From Stigmatella erecta (GTDB lineage: Bacteria; Myxococcota; Myxococcia; Myxococcales; Myxococcaceae): a DNA stretch of 64,000 nt. The DNA is taken from positions 372,001 through 436,000 of the forward strand of contig NZ_FOIJ01000004.1 of assembly GCF_900111745.1 (NCBI RefSeq), written 5' to 3'. A program made the translations under genes and the position numbers. Position 1 is the first letter of the stretch. Each line of letters begins with the position of its first letter. The notes below the pieces were generated by a model. It had not been told where the DNA came from. It ran no database searches and worked only from the letters and a program-made list of their open reading frames with translations. Positions 28,063-36,522 of the stretch are shown here, piece by piece.

Positions 28063-30678
28063 ATGCGAACCCTCGCCCCTGTTCTTGCCCTCCTGCTGGC
28101 GTCCAGCGCCGGGGCCCAGGCCCCGGATGCCGGGACGCCGCCCTCCGCCGATGCGGGCGCCCCCACGGGCGTGCTCACCCGCCCCCCCGAGCTCAAGCGC
28201 CAGGTGGAGGCCCCCTATCCGCCGGAAGCCCTCGCCCAGCAGCTCGAGGGCACGGTGGTCATGCTCATCGACATCTCCGAGACGGGGGCCGTCACGGACG
28301 TGCAGGTGACGGAGGCCGCGGGCCACGGCTTCGACGAGGCCGCCGTGGCGGCGGTGCGGCAGTTCGAGTTCGAGCCCGCCGAGGTGGATGGCGCCCCCGC
28401 CCCGGTGCGCATCCAGTACGCCTACCAGTTCGTCTGGCGCGCGCCGCCGCCGGCCGAGGGCAGCGCGGATGCGCCCGTCGAGGCCCCGGTGAACTTCAGC
28501 GGCCGGGCGCTGGAGCGGGGCACCCGGGCTCCCCTGGTGGGGGCGGAGGTGGCGCTGCCGGCGCTGGAGCGGTCCACCACCACCGACGCGCAGGGCCGCT
28601 TCTCGTTCCGGGGTGTGCCGCTGGGCTCGCACGAGGTGCTCGTCATCCAGAGCGGCTACGAGCGCTTCCGCACCCAGGAGGCCTTCACCGAGGGCCAGCA
28701 GACGCAGGCCACCTATTACGTGCGCAAGCGCATCTTCAGCGCGTACGAGACGGTGGTGCGCAGCGAGCGCGAGCGCAAGGAGGTCACCCGCACCACGCTC
28801 CAGGCGGCGGAGATCCAGAAGGTCCCCGGCACGCAAGGCGACACGCTCAAGGTGGTGCAGAACCTGCCCGGCGTGGCCCGCCCCGCCTTCAACGGCGGGC
28901 AGATCGTCATCCGCGGCACCAGCCCCAACGACTCGGGCATCTTCCTGGATGGGCAGCGGATTCCGCTGCTCTTCCACTTCGGCGGGCTCACCTCCGTGTA
29001 TAACTCGGAGCTGCTCGACTCGCTGGACTACCTGCCGGGCAACTTCTCCGCCTACTACGGCAACGTCACCGGCGGCGTCATCAACGTGCGCAGCCGCGCG
29101 CCGAGGATGGACCGCTTCCACGGCACCGTGGGCGTGAGCCTCATCGAGAGCAACGCCGTGCTGGAGGGGCCGCTCACCGAGAACCTGGGCATCGCGGTGG
29201 CGGGCCGGCGCTCCTACATCGACCTGGTGCTCAAGGCCGTCCCCGAGAACGAGGACGGCCCCAGCATCCAGGTGGCCCCGCGCTACTACGACGCCCAGCT
29301 CAAGCTGCACTGGACGCCCAGCTCGCGGCACACGCTGACGCTCCAGGGCCTGGTCTCCAATGACGTGCTGGGGCTGGTGTTCGACCGGCCCGCGGACGAC
29401 GACCCGAGCGTCAACGGCGCGTTTGAAATCACCACCGGCTTCAAGCAGGTGCGGCTGGGGCACCAGTACCGGGCGGGCCGCTTCACCCTGGACAGCCAGG
29501 CGCTCGTGGGCAACACCCTCATCGAGTTCCTCATCGGGGACCGCAACCTGCGCATCTCCTCGCTGGACCTGGGCCTGCGCTCCACCGCCGAGTACGTCCT
29601 GTCGGAGCCGCTCACCGTGGCGGGCGGCGTGGACATCGACTTCGCGCAGGCGGACGTGCGGGCGCGGATCCAGAGCCTGCCCCGCGAGGGCGAGCCTCCC
29701 GCCCCGCTGGTGCTGGAGGAGATCCTCGTCCTGGATGGGCAGTTTCTCCAGTACTTCCCGGGCGTGTGGGCGGAGCTTCGCTGGAAGCCGGTGAAGGGCC
29801 TGCTGGTGGTGCCGGGCCTGCGCAGCGAGAGCTACGTGTTCGAGAGCCAGAAGGTGCGCAAGCGCTCGCTCAACCCCCGGCTGGCGGTCCGCTACGCGCT
29901 CACGGAGACGGTGGCGCTCAAGGGCGGCGCGGGGCTCTACCACTCCCCGCCCATCCAGGATGAGCCCAGCCTCACCTTCGGCAACCCGGAGCTGAAGGCC
30001 AAGCGCTCCCAGCAGTACAGCGTGGGCACCGAGTGGCAGCCCACCCCGGAGTACTTCCTGAGCGCCGAGCTCTTCTACAACCGCCTGAGCCGCCTCATCG
30101 TCCGCTCGAACCGGCAGGTGGAGCGCGACGGGGAGCAGGTGCCCGAGCGGCTCGCCAACCTGGGCACGGGCCGCATCTACGGCTTCGAGGTGCTCGCCCG
30201 GCGGCTGCTCACCGAGCGCCTCTTCGGGTGGGTGTCCTATACCTTCAGCCGCAGCGAGCGCCGGGACCGGCCCGGCGAGCCGCTGCGCCTGTTCGACAAC
30301 GACCAGACCCACGTGCTGACGGCCATCGCCAGCTACAAGCTGCCGGACGGGTGGGAGCTGGGCGCGCGCATGCGCTTCGCCACCGGCAACCCGCTCACCC
30401 CCATCACCGGCGCGGTGAGGGACGACGGCACGGATGTCTTCATCCCCACCTTCGGCCGGGTGAACTCCGAGCGGCTGCCTGCCTTCCACCAGCTGGACAT
30501 CCGCGTGGACAAGACCTTCATCTTCGAGCGGTGGAACCTGAACGTGTACCTGGACCTGACCAACGCCTACAACAACCCGGCCAAGGAAGGCGTCCTCTAC
30601 AACTACAACTACACCGAGAGCGCGTACCTGAAGGGGCTGCCCCTGCTGCCCGTGCTCGGTGCCAAGGGGAGCTTCTGA
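28063..30678 (+). CDS. TonB-dependent outer-membrane receptor with N-terminal TonB C-terminal domain
   Basis: An 871-residue protein. The signal peptide is MRTLAPVLALLLASSAGAQA. Residues about 45-125 are a TonB C-terminal-type domain (VEAPYPPEALAQQLEGTVVM ... AAVAAVRQFEFEPA). Residues about 140-220 are a carboxypeptidase-regulatory-like beta domain (GRFSFRGVPLGSHEVLV), then comes a plug (GTQGDTLKVVQNLPGVARPA, GQIVIRGTSPNDSGIFLDG) and a 22-strand-type barrel ending in GSF. This fusion is common in Myxococcota. It is the first gene of a pair with the lipoprotein at 30680. The ligand is unknown. Start: see the adjacent hairpin, since no ribosome-binding site is seen. Confidence 0.9.
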   Translation: MRTLAPVLALLLASSAGAQAPDAGTPPSADAGAPTGVLTRPPELKRQVEAPYPPEALAQQLEGTVVMLIDISETGAVTDVQVTEAAGHGFDEAAVAAVRQFEFEPAEVDGAPAPVRIQYAYQFVWRAPPPAEGSADAPVEAPVNFSGRALERGTRAPLVGAEVALPALERSTTTDAQGRFSFRGVPLGSHEVLVIQSGYERFRTQEAFTEGQQTQATYYVRKRIFSAYETVVRSERERKEVTRTTLQAAEIQKVPGTQGDTLKVVQNLPGVARPAFNGGQIVIRGTSPNDSGIFLDGQRIPLLFHFGGLTSVYNSELLDSLDYLPGNFSAYYGNVTGGVINVRSRAPRMDRFHGTVGVSLIESNAVLEGPLTENLGIAVAGRRSYIDLVLKAVPENEDGPSIQVAPRYYDAQLKLHWTPSSRHTLTLQGLVSNDVLGLVFDRPADDDPSVNGAFEITTGFKQVRLGHQYRAGRFTLDSQALVGNTLIEFLIGDRNLRISSLDLGLRSTAEYVLSEPLTVAGGVDIDFAQADVRARIQSLPREGEPPAPLVLEEILVLDGQFLQYFPGVWAELRWKPVKGLLVVPGLRSESYVFESQKVRKRSLNPRLAVRYALTETVALKGGAGLYHSPPIQDEPSLTFGNPELKAKRSQQYSVGTEWQPTPEYFLSAELFYNRLSRLIVRSNRQVERDGEQVPERLANLGTGRIYGFEVLARRLLTERLFGWVSYTFSRSERRDRPGEPLRLFDNDQTHVLTAIASYKLPDGWELGARMRFATGNPLTPITGAVRDDGTDVFIPTFGRVNSERLPAFHQLDIRVDKTFIFERWNLNVYLDLTNAYNNPAKEGVLYNYNYTESAYLKGLPLLPVLGAKGSF

Positions 30679-30679
30679 C

Positions 30680-31546
30680 ATGCGGATGCCCATTCTGCTC
30701 GCGCTGGCCGGAGCCCTGGCGGCGTGTGGCCCGGAGTTCGAGCTGCAGAGCGAGATCCGCCGCGTGCGCGTGCTGGCCATCAAGGCCGAGCCGGCCGAGC
30801 TGGCGCTGAGCCCGGAGGCCTCCTCCGCCCCACCACCCGTGCAGCTCTCCACGCTGGCGGTGGCGCCCGGCGAGCGCCCCGTGAGCGTGGACCTGGCGCT
30901 GTGCCGCTCGGCCGATGCGTACGGCGGCGAGGTGGAGTGCCCCGGCGAGGACGGGGCACCCCTGCCGGGCGGAACGCTCTCCCTGGAGGACCCCAACGTG
31001 CAGGCGGTGCTGGCGGCCCTGGCGGGCGAGGCCACCGGGGGCGGGCCGGTGGATCCGGCGGATCCGGCCCTGCGGGCCGTGCTGGAGCGGGGCCTTCCGC
31101 TGTTCATCGGTTACCTGGCGCAGGACGGGGGCGAGGCCCCGGAGAACCAGGAGCGCGGGGTGCGCCAGCTGACGCTGCGGCTCACGGACACGCCCAACCA
31201 GAACCCGCGCCTGACGGACCTCCTGCGGGACGATGCGCCCCTCGCGGGGCCCCTGCCGCTGGACACCGAGGTGGTGCTGCGCCCCGTGCTCGCCGAGGGC
31301 AGCCTGGAGCGCTACGAGACGGGCGAGGGCCCCCGCACGGAGCAGGTCTTCTACAGCTGGTTCGCCACCGGCGAGGGCGAGGTGAAGCAGCTGCGCTCCC
31401 TGGAGCCCGTGGATGGAAAGCCGGGAGACCCGACCATCACGTACCTCACGCCGGCCACGCCCGGCGAGGTCACCTTCCACGTGGTGGCGCGGGACGGGCG
31501 AGGGGGCGTGGACTGGCTTTCACGCACCGTGGCGGTGGGGCCCTGA
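30680..31546 (+). CDS. lipoprotein partner of the TonB-dependent receptor
   Basis: A 288-residue protein with a lipoprotein signal (MRMPILLALAGALAAC, Cys16). The body is acidic and has VRVLAIKAEPAEL near the start and a late beta-rich segment GEVTFHVVARDGRGGVDWLSR resembling an immunoglobulin-like strand pair. Its ATG lies one base after the receptor stop, so the two are co-translated. By analogy with receptor/surface-lipoprotein pairs it may help capture the ligand. I did not recognise the family. Confidence 0.7.
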   Translation: MRMPILLALAGALAACGPEFELQSEIRRVRVLAIKAEPAELALSPEASSAPPPVQLSTLAVAPGERPVSVDLALCRSADAYGGEVECPGEDGAPLPGGTLSLEDPNVQAVLAALAGEATGGGPVDPADPALRAVLERGLPLFIGYLAQDGGEAPENQERGVRQLTLRLTDTPNQNPRLTDLLRDDAPLAGPLPLDTEVVLRPVLAEGSLERYETGEGPRTEQVFYSWFATGEGEVKQLRSLEPVDGKPGDPTITYLTPATPGEVTFHVVARDGRGGVDWLSRTVAVGP

Positions 31547-31605
31547 GCCCTGGCGCGGGGGCTGGCTCGACGGGCGCGGCGGAATGAAGGTAGAAGGCCG
31601 CCTCC

Positions 31606-31989
31606 ATGAGCAAGCCCGTCCTCATCACCGAGATCTCGAAGGAGTTCACCTTCGAAGCCGCCCACCGCCTCCCCAACGTCCCCCCCGGACACAAGTGCTC
31701 GCGGGTGCACGGCCACAGCTACCGCGTCGAGTTCACCCTGCGCGGCCCGGTGCACCCCACGTTCGGCTGGGTGGTGGACTTCGCGGAGCTCACCGCGGCC
31801 TGGCAGCCCCTGCACGCCCAGCTCGACCACCGGCTGCTCAACGAGGTGCCGGGCCTGGAGAACCCCACGAGCGAGCTGCTGGCCGCGTGGCTCTTCGAGC
31901 GCATGAGCGTGCCGGGCACGCAGGTGTCGAAGGTGCGCGTGGCCGAGACGTGCACGTCCTCGTGCACCGTGTTCGCCGCCGGGAGCTGA
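31606..31989 (+). CDS. queD: 6-carboxy-tetrahydropterin / 6-pyruvoyl-tetrahydropterin synthase family protein (QueD-like)
   Basis: A 127-residue protein. ISKEFTFEAAHRLP, HKCSRVHGHSYRVEF (catalytic Cys and zinc His) and LDHRLLNEVPGLENPTSELL are QueD/PTPS signatures. QueD makes 6-carboxytetrahydropterin for queuosine and 7-deazaguanine synthesis; eukaryote-type PTPS makes the tetrahydrobiopterin precursor. Length and the Cys-x3-HGH motif favour QueD. It converges on an SDR gene that is coupled to a second PTPS-family gene, so a pterin role other than queuosine is possible. Confidence 0.85.
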   Translation: MSKPVLITEISKEFTFEAAHRLPNVPPGHKCSRVHGHSYRVEFTLRGPVHPTFGWVVDFAELTAAWQPLHAQLDHRLLNEVPGLENPTSELLAAWLFERMSVPGTQVSKVRVAETCTSSCTVFAAGS

Positions 31990-31996
31990 CGGCCCG

Positions 31997-32704
31997 TCAG
32001 GTTTCGATCTGCCCCAGGTTCGCGTGGACGAGCGAGCCGTGGAGCACGGGCGTCAGGGCGCACTGGAAGAGCACGCCCGCGATTTCCCCGGGGGTGATGA
32101 GCCGGCCGAACGTCGTCCGCGCCGCCACGCCCGTGCGCACCTCCGGGGTGTCCCCGAGGTGCTCGCGCAGCATCTCCGTGTCCGTGAAGCCCGGGCAGAC
32201 GCACACGGTGTGCACCTGGGTGCCCGTCAGGTCCTGGCAGGTGGCCCGCATCAGCCCGGCGATCGCGTGCTTGGAGGTGACGTAGGAGGCCGCGCCCCGG
32301 ACGGCTTTTTCCGACAGGGTGGAGCCCACATAGAGGATGGAGGAGCCGGGGCTCAGGTAGCCGCGCACGAGCCGGTTGAGCTGCGCGGGGGCCACGATGT
32401 TGACCTCCAGGACCCGCCGCAGGTGCTCCGCGGACAGCGACAGCGCATCGTCGTGCGCGTAGAGGGCCGCGTTGTGGATGAGGCAGACCCGGCCCGGTGC
32501 GGCGCCCAGCGTCTCCCGCAGGGTGCGCTCCACGAGGGGCTCCCAGCCCGGCTCGCCCAGGTCCACGCGCACGGGGAGCACCCCGGGCACGGGACAGTCC
32601 TGGCGCGACAGGCTGAGGACGCGCCAGCCCTCCTTCAGAAAGCGCGCGGCGGCCTCCCGGCCGATGCCCCGGCTGGCACCCGTGACAATCGCCCAGTCAG
32701 ACAT
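31997..32704 (-). CDS. short-chain dehydrogenase/reductase, possible pterin (sepiapterin-type) reductase
   Basis: A 235-residue Rossmann protein: AIVTGASRGIGREAA (cofactor), NAAL, VLEVNIVAPAQL, a catalytic Ser in SSILYVGSTLSEKA and YVTSK as the Tyr-x3-Lys. The cofactor is probably NADPH, judging by the Ser-Arg after the second strand. The ATG at 32704 overlaps the end of the PTPS-like gene by 8 bp, so it is translated with it. Sepiapterin reductases belong to this superfamily and act on the PTPS product, which makes a pterin reductase the most attractive reading; the sequence alone does not prove it. Confidence 0.75.
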   Translation of the reverse strand: MSDWAIVTGASRGIGREAAARFLKEGWRVLSLSRQDCPVPGVLPVRVDLGEPGWEPLVERTLRETLGAAPGRVCLIHNAALYAHDDALSLSAEHLRRVLEVNIVAPAQLNRLVRGYLSPGSSILYVGSTLSEKAVRGAASYVTSKHAIAGLMRATCQDLTGTQVHTVCVCPGFTDTEMLREHLGDTPEVRTGVAARTTFGRLITPGEIAGVLFQCALTPVLHGSLVHANLGQIET

Positions 32705-33194
32705 GGCGGCCCCACTCCCACGAGGACCACTGGCCAGGCCCGGAGGCACACTTCACCACCAGCCGCTGGATGTGCAGCCGCGCCATGAGGGAGCCATCGC
32801 CCACCAGCTCCTCGCCGAACAGCCGCGCCAGCTCCTCCAGCGTGATGTTCTCCACGGGCAGCACCGTCACGTCCCGGGCGAGGAAGCGCAGCTCCTCCCC
32901 ATTGAAGTGCGCGAGGACGTTGCCCCGCGCGTCGCGTTCGACCCGCAGGTGCCGGGAGTTGGCGGGCAGCAGGAACGTCTCGTTCCAGGCCCGGCACCGG
33001 TCGATGATGGCGGTCTTCAGGGGCCGGTAGTCCGAGAGGATGCCATCCTCCAGCACCTCGCCCGTGAGCGCGACGTAGACGGTGAAGTTGTGGCCGTGCA
33101 GGTTCTCCCGGTGCGTCGCGGAGAAGATGGTGAAGTGCCCCGCGGAGAACTTCATCTCTTCCTTGTGCAGCTCGATTGTCGTCGTGCGCGCCAT
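32697..33194 (-). CDS. PTPS-family protein with Glu at the place of the catalytic Cys (PTPS-III-like)
   Basis: A 165-residue protein from the ATG at 33194. The region that carries the catalytic Cys in QueD/PTPS reads FSATHRENLHGHNFTVYV: the HGHN zinc motif remains, but there is no Cys and a Glu stands at about that place. PTPS-III enzymes, described in Plasmodium and some bacteria, replace Cys by Glu and make 6-hydroxymethyl-dihydropterin for folate. TLEELARLFGEEL supplies the usual second conserved region. It shares a coupled start/stop with the SDR. The function may be folate rescue or pterin synthesis; this is an inference. Confidence 0.7.
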   Translation of the reverse strand: MARTTTIELHKEEMKFSAGHFTIFSATHRENLHGHNFTVYVALTGEVLEDGILSDYRPLKTAIIDRCRAWNETFLLPANSRHLRVERDARGNVLAHFNGEELRFLARDVTVLPVENITLEELARLFGEELVGDGSLMARLHIQRLVVKCASGPGQWSSWEWGRHV

Positions 33195-33261
33195 GAGAGA
33201 GGCATGCCCTAGCACGAAGGCCCCGGCTCCTCAACGAGGCCCCCCCGGGCAGCGCTGGGCT

Positions 33262-34059
33262 TCAGGCGGCGGGCTTCCGGGCCGTGAAGAGCAGCGCGAG
33301 GTTCGGCCCGCCCAGGTCGTCCACCACGAGGCCCGCCTGGGTGAGCCACTGCCGGAGCTCCTCCTCGTCGAAGGGGCGGACGCCGCCGTTGCGGGCGAAG
33401 GTCGACTGGAAGTACCCGTAGAGCGGCTCGCGGGTCCGCCGGTAGGTGAAGCAGGTGAAGACGCCCCCGGGCCGCAGGCAGCGGGCCACTTCGCGGAGGG
33501 CCTGTGGCGGATCTGGCAGGAGCTGGAGCGAGTTCCAGCAGCTCACCGCCCCCAGCGAGGCGTCCGCCAGCGGCAGCTGCTGGGCGTTGCCCCGGACGAA
33601 GAACGCGTGGGGCAGCGCCTCCTTCGCCGCATCGAGCATCGCGCGGCTGAGGTCCAGCGCGATGAGGCGCTCCAGGCCCACGAGCTCGGCCAGGGTGCGC
33701 GTCCAGCGGCCGGCGCCGCAGGCCAGGTCGAGCACGGGGCCGTCCACCGGACGCAGGTGCTTCTGGAGGTAGGCGTCCTCGAGCTCCGGGGTGAGCGCGC
33801 CGTTGAAGTTGCGCGCCATCAGCCGCACGAAGTTGACGCGAATCAGCGGCTCGTAGAGGGCGACGAACATGGGGTTTTCCAGGATGGCCTGGCTGACGTT
33901 CGTCGAGGCGTTGAGCTCGGGCACGAAGTCGACGACGCCGTCCTGCACCGGGAACGCGGTGCCACACTGGCTGCAGGTGGGCTCGGCACCCTCGCGCAGC
34001 TTCGCGCGGCAGCGCGGGCAGACGAAGGCAAGGGCATGGGCTTGGAGGGGGGAGGTCAT
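33262..34059 (-). CDS. class I SAM methyltransferase with N-terminal zinc ribbon
   Basis: A 265-residue protein. Residues 10-45 form a Trm112-like zinc ribbon (FVCPRCRAKL ... CSQCGTAFP). Motif I VLDLACGAGRWTRTLAEL starts at about residue 115. LERLIALDLSRAMLDAAKEA and SLGAVSCWNSLQLLPDP follow, then CLRPGGVFTCFTYRR. It is the UbiE/methyltransferase-11 type. The substrate is unknown; the ribbon is common in bacterial Methyltransf_11 proteins. It is on the same strand as the HEAT-like gene, 16 bp apart. Confidence 0.85.
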   Translation of the reverse strand: MTSPLQAHALAFVCPRCRAKLREGAEPTCSQCGTAFPVQDGVVDFVPELNASTNVSQAILENPMFVALYEPLIRVNFVRLMARNFNGALTPELEDAYLQKHLRPVDGPVLDLACGAGRWTRTLAELVGLERLIALDLSRAMLDAAKEALPHAFFVRGNAQQLPLADASLGAVSCWNSLQLLPDPPQALREVARCLRPGGVFTCFTYRRTREPLYGYFQSTFARNGGVRPFDEEELRQWLTQAGLVVDDLGGPNLALLFTARKPAA

Positions 34060-34075
34060 GGGGGCGGGGTCCTTG

Positions 34076-34660
34076 CTATGACTCGAGGGTGTGGACCGCC
34101 TGGGCTCCGAGCAGGCCGTAGGCCGAGCGCGTCTCGGAGGTGGGGGCCGGGGGGCTCAGCGCGATGTCGATCATCCACTCCAGCGCGGGCGTCATGAGCG
34201 GCCGGAGCAGGGGGGTGAGCGCCTCGCGGTCCTCATGCAGGTGGAAGACGAGGTAGATGAGCGTGGCGGCTTGCGCGGGGTTCCGCTCGGACCTGCGCAG
34301 CAGCTCCAGATAGACGGGCAGGCCCGCCCGCACCGCCGCGAACGAGGCCTGCGCCTGCGCTGCGGCCCCGGGGGGGCCGTAGGTGACGGCCTCCGCGATG
34401 AGGCCGAGCAACAGGCAGAGGTCCGCCGCCACGGGAGACTCCGGGAGGAGCTCCACCAGGAAGGGGACCGCGGTCGCCGTGGCGTCGAAGACCTGGCCCT
34501 GGTTCCACAGGTGCTCGCGCAGCCGGGTCACGGCGGCCTTGCGCTCCGGGACGGGGCCCGAGGCGGCCTGGCGAATCAGTGAGGGAAGCTCCGCTCCGCT
34601 GCGGAGCCCTTGGCTGCCGGTGAGCTCACTCCAGCGGACGGCATCGAGGCGTTCAAGCAT
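34076..34660 (-). CDS. helical-repeat (HEAT-like) protein of unknown function
   Basis: A 194-residue all-helical protein with repeating Leu/Ala helices (AVPFLVELLPE, ADLCLLLGLIAEAV, RAGLPVYLELLRRS, ATLIYLVFHLHEDREALTPL), which suggests HEAT-type repeats. The start ATG at 34660 was chosen from codon bias; a start at 34693 is possible. There is no signal peptide. It is divergent from the RhlE-type helicase. It was not recognised beyond fold. Confidence 0.55.
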   Translation of the reverse strand: MLERLDAVRWSELTGSQGLRSGAELPSLIRQAASGPVPERKAAVTRLREHLWNQGQVFDATATAVPFLVELLPESPVAADLCLLLGLIAEAVTYGPPGAAAQAQASFAAVRAGLPVYLELLRRSERNPAQAATLIYLVFHLHEDREALTPLLRPLMTPALEWMIDIALSPPAPTSETRSAYGLLGAQAVHTLES

Positions 34661-34806
34661 GTCATCTCCCAGACTTCGTGGGCAGGGCCACATCCCTCCC
34701 GCCCCTGCGAAGACGATGGTAACGGCCGGGCTGACATGGCCTGGGCGTCCCTGCCGGGTGACGTTGTGGATCGCCCTGCGCGTCCGGGTGTGTTAGCCCC
34801 TGACCC

Positions 34807-36411
34807 GTGAGCACTTCCTTCAAGCACCTTGGCCTCTCTCCGGAATCCCTCGATGCGGTGCGGCGCGCCCGCTTCGCCTCGCCCACGCCCATTCAAGCCC
34901 AGGCCATTCCGCCGGCGCTGGCGGGGCGGGACGTGATTGGTTGCGCCGTCACCGGCACGGGCAAGACCGCCGCCTACCTGCTGCCGCTGGTGGAGCGCCT
35001 GGCCGGGGAGCGGGGCCCCGCGGGGCTGGTGCTCGCCCCCACGCGCGAGCTGGTGCTGCAGATTGCCCAGGAGGCCGCCTTCTTCGGAGAGCCGCGGGGG
35101 CTGACCCAGGTGGTGGTCACCGGGGGCACGGACATGGGCGCGCAGGTGGAGGCGCTCCGGCAGAAGCCCACCCTGGTGCTCGCCACCCCGGGCCGGCTGG
35201 CCGACCTGCTGAAGGAGGGCGTGGCGAACCTCTCGGCGGTGCGCATGCTCGTGCTGGACGAGGCGGACCGGACGCTGGAGATGGGCTTCATGCCCGAGCT
35301 GCAGCAGATCCTCGCCGCCCTGCCCCGGGAGCGTCAGACGCTCCTGTTCTCGGCCACCCTGGGCCACAACGTGACGCGCTTCTCCCAGGAGGTGCTGCGC
35401 AAGCCCGTCAAGGTGGAGGTGACGCCGAGCGGGACGCCCGCCGCGCGCGCCGTGCAGCGGCTGTACGAGGTGGAGGGGCACGAGAAGTACCCGCTGCTGC
35501 TCAGCCTGCTCGCCAAGGATCAGCTGAGCGTGCTGGTCTTCACCCGCACCCGGGAGCGCGCCGAGAAGGTGCAGGAGGTCCTCAAGCGCGCGGGCCACAA
35601 GACGGCGGTCATCCACTCGGACCGGACCCAGGGCCAGCGGCGGCAGGCGCTGGAGGGGTTCCGGCGGGGGCAGTACCGCTGCCTGGTGGCCACCGACATC
35701 GCGTCGCGCGGGCTGGACGTGGAGGACATTGGCCACGTCATCAACTTCGACCTGCCGCACTCGCCGGAGGATTACGTCCACCGGATTGGCCGCACGGCCC
35801 GGGCGGGGGCCAGCGGGCGGGCCTCGACGTTCGTCACCGAGCGGGACGAGGAGACGGTGCGCGCCATCGAGCGCATCACCCAGATGAGCCTGCCGCGCGC
35901 CGAGGTTCCCCGGGAGGACGCCGTCTTCCTCGAGGAGCTGGAGGAGTTCCAGGCCCGGAAGGAGGAGTCGGGCCAGGACACGTTCCGCGAGCTGCCCCGT
36001 CCCGCCGGCGTGAGCGCGAAGGGCAAGGGCAAGGGCCGTGGGGAGGGCCGTCCCCGCGCGGCGGGCGAGCGCCCAGGTCCCCGTTCCCGGCCCGCGAAGG
36101 CGGGGAAGGGCGAGCCCCGGGGCGCGGGCCGCCCGGGGGAGCGTGAGGAGCGCCGGGGCGCGGGCCGCCCGGGGGAGCGTGAGGAGCGCCGGGGCAAGGG
36201 CACCCGCCGCAGTGAGGCTGCTCCGGGCCGGGGGAGCGGTCTCCGCCGGGCAGCCAAGGACCCGCGGGGGAAGAAGTCTGGACCGGAGCGGGGCCCCCCT
36301 CGCGGGGCGAAGCGTCCGGGGAGCAAGGGCGCAGGACCGCGGGGCAAGCCCTCCCGGGGCCCGGGCCGCTCGCCGCGAGGCCCGGGCGGAGGAGGCCGGC
36401 GGGGCCGGTAG
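34807..36411 (+). CDS. rhlE: DEAD-box RNA helicase, RhlE type, with basic RG-rich tail
   Basis: A 534-residue protein from a GTG at 34807. It has the Q motif (FKHLGLSPESLDAVRRARFA then SPTPIQAQAI), motif I TGTGKTA, Ia PTRELVLQIA, II LDEADR (DEAD), III SATLGH and VI RIGRTARAG. The N-terminal 370 residues are the two RecA folds. Residues about 385-534 are an Arg/Gly/Pro/Lys tail with the 12-residue unit GAGRPGEREERR repeated twice, likely for RNA binding or condensate formation. Roles in RhlE proteins include ribosome assembly and cold adaptation. Confidence 0.93.
   Translation: MSTSFKHLGLSPESLDAVRRARFASPTPIQAQAIPPALAGRDVIGCAVTGTGKTAAYLLPLVERLAGERGPAGLVLAPTRELVLQIAQEAAFFGEPRGLTQVVVTGGTDMGAQVEALRQKPTLVLATPGRLADLLKEGVANLSAVRMLVLDEADRTLEMGFMPELQQILAALPRERQTLLFSATLGHNVTRFSQEVLRKPVKVEVTPSGTPAARAVQRLYEVEGHEKYPLLLSLLAKDQLSVLVFTRTRERAEKVQEVLKRAGHKTAVIHSDRTQGQRRQALEGFRRGQYRCLVATDIASRGLDVEDIGHVINFDLPHSPEDYVHRIGRTARAGASGRASTFVTERDEETVRAIERITQMSLPRAEVPREDAVFLEELEEFQARKEESGQDTFRELPRPAGVSAKGKGKGRGEGRPRAAGERPGPRSRPAKAGKGEPRGAGRPGEREERRGAGRPGEREERRGKGTRRSEAAPGRGSGLRRAAKDPRGKKSGPERGPPRGAKRPGSKGAGPRGKPSRGPGRSPRGPGGGGRRGR
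36121..36192. repeat. two exact 36-bp tandem units in the helicase tail
   Basis: The unit runs from 36121 to 36156 and repeats exactly at 36157-36192, encoding GAGRPGEREERR twice. Perfect identity at the DNA level suggests a recent slippage or duplication. Confidence 0.9.
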
Positions 36412-36429
36412 TCCTCTTGCGCCCGGGTG

Positions 36430-36447
36430 GCTCCAGAGTTCTGGAGC
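36430..36447. promoter_or_regulatory. 8-bp inverted repeat before the RCC1 lipoprotein gene
   Basis: GCTCCAGA and TCTGGAGC are perfect arms separated by GT, 19 bp after the helicase stop and 76 bp before the next start. It may be a terminator or an operator; the tight spacing of 2 bp fits an operator better. Confidence 0.4.
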
Positions 36448-36522
36448 TACGCGGGGAAGAAACAGGCTTCGCCACGTTGGAAGGGTGCCCGGCCGTGTGG
36501 ACGCGGCGTCAGGAGCTGGAAG

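Noticed and set aside
28027-31107. Open frame of 1,026 codons on the minus strand
   Set aside because: Shadow of the TonB receptor and lipoprotein genes, which have clear signals and motifs.
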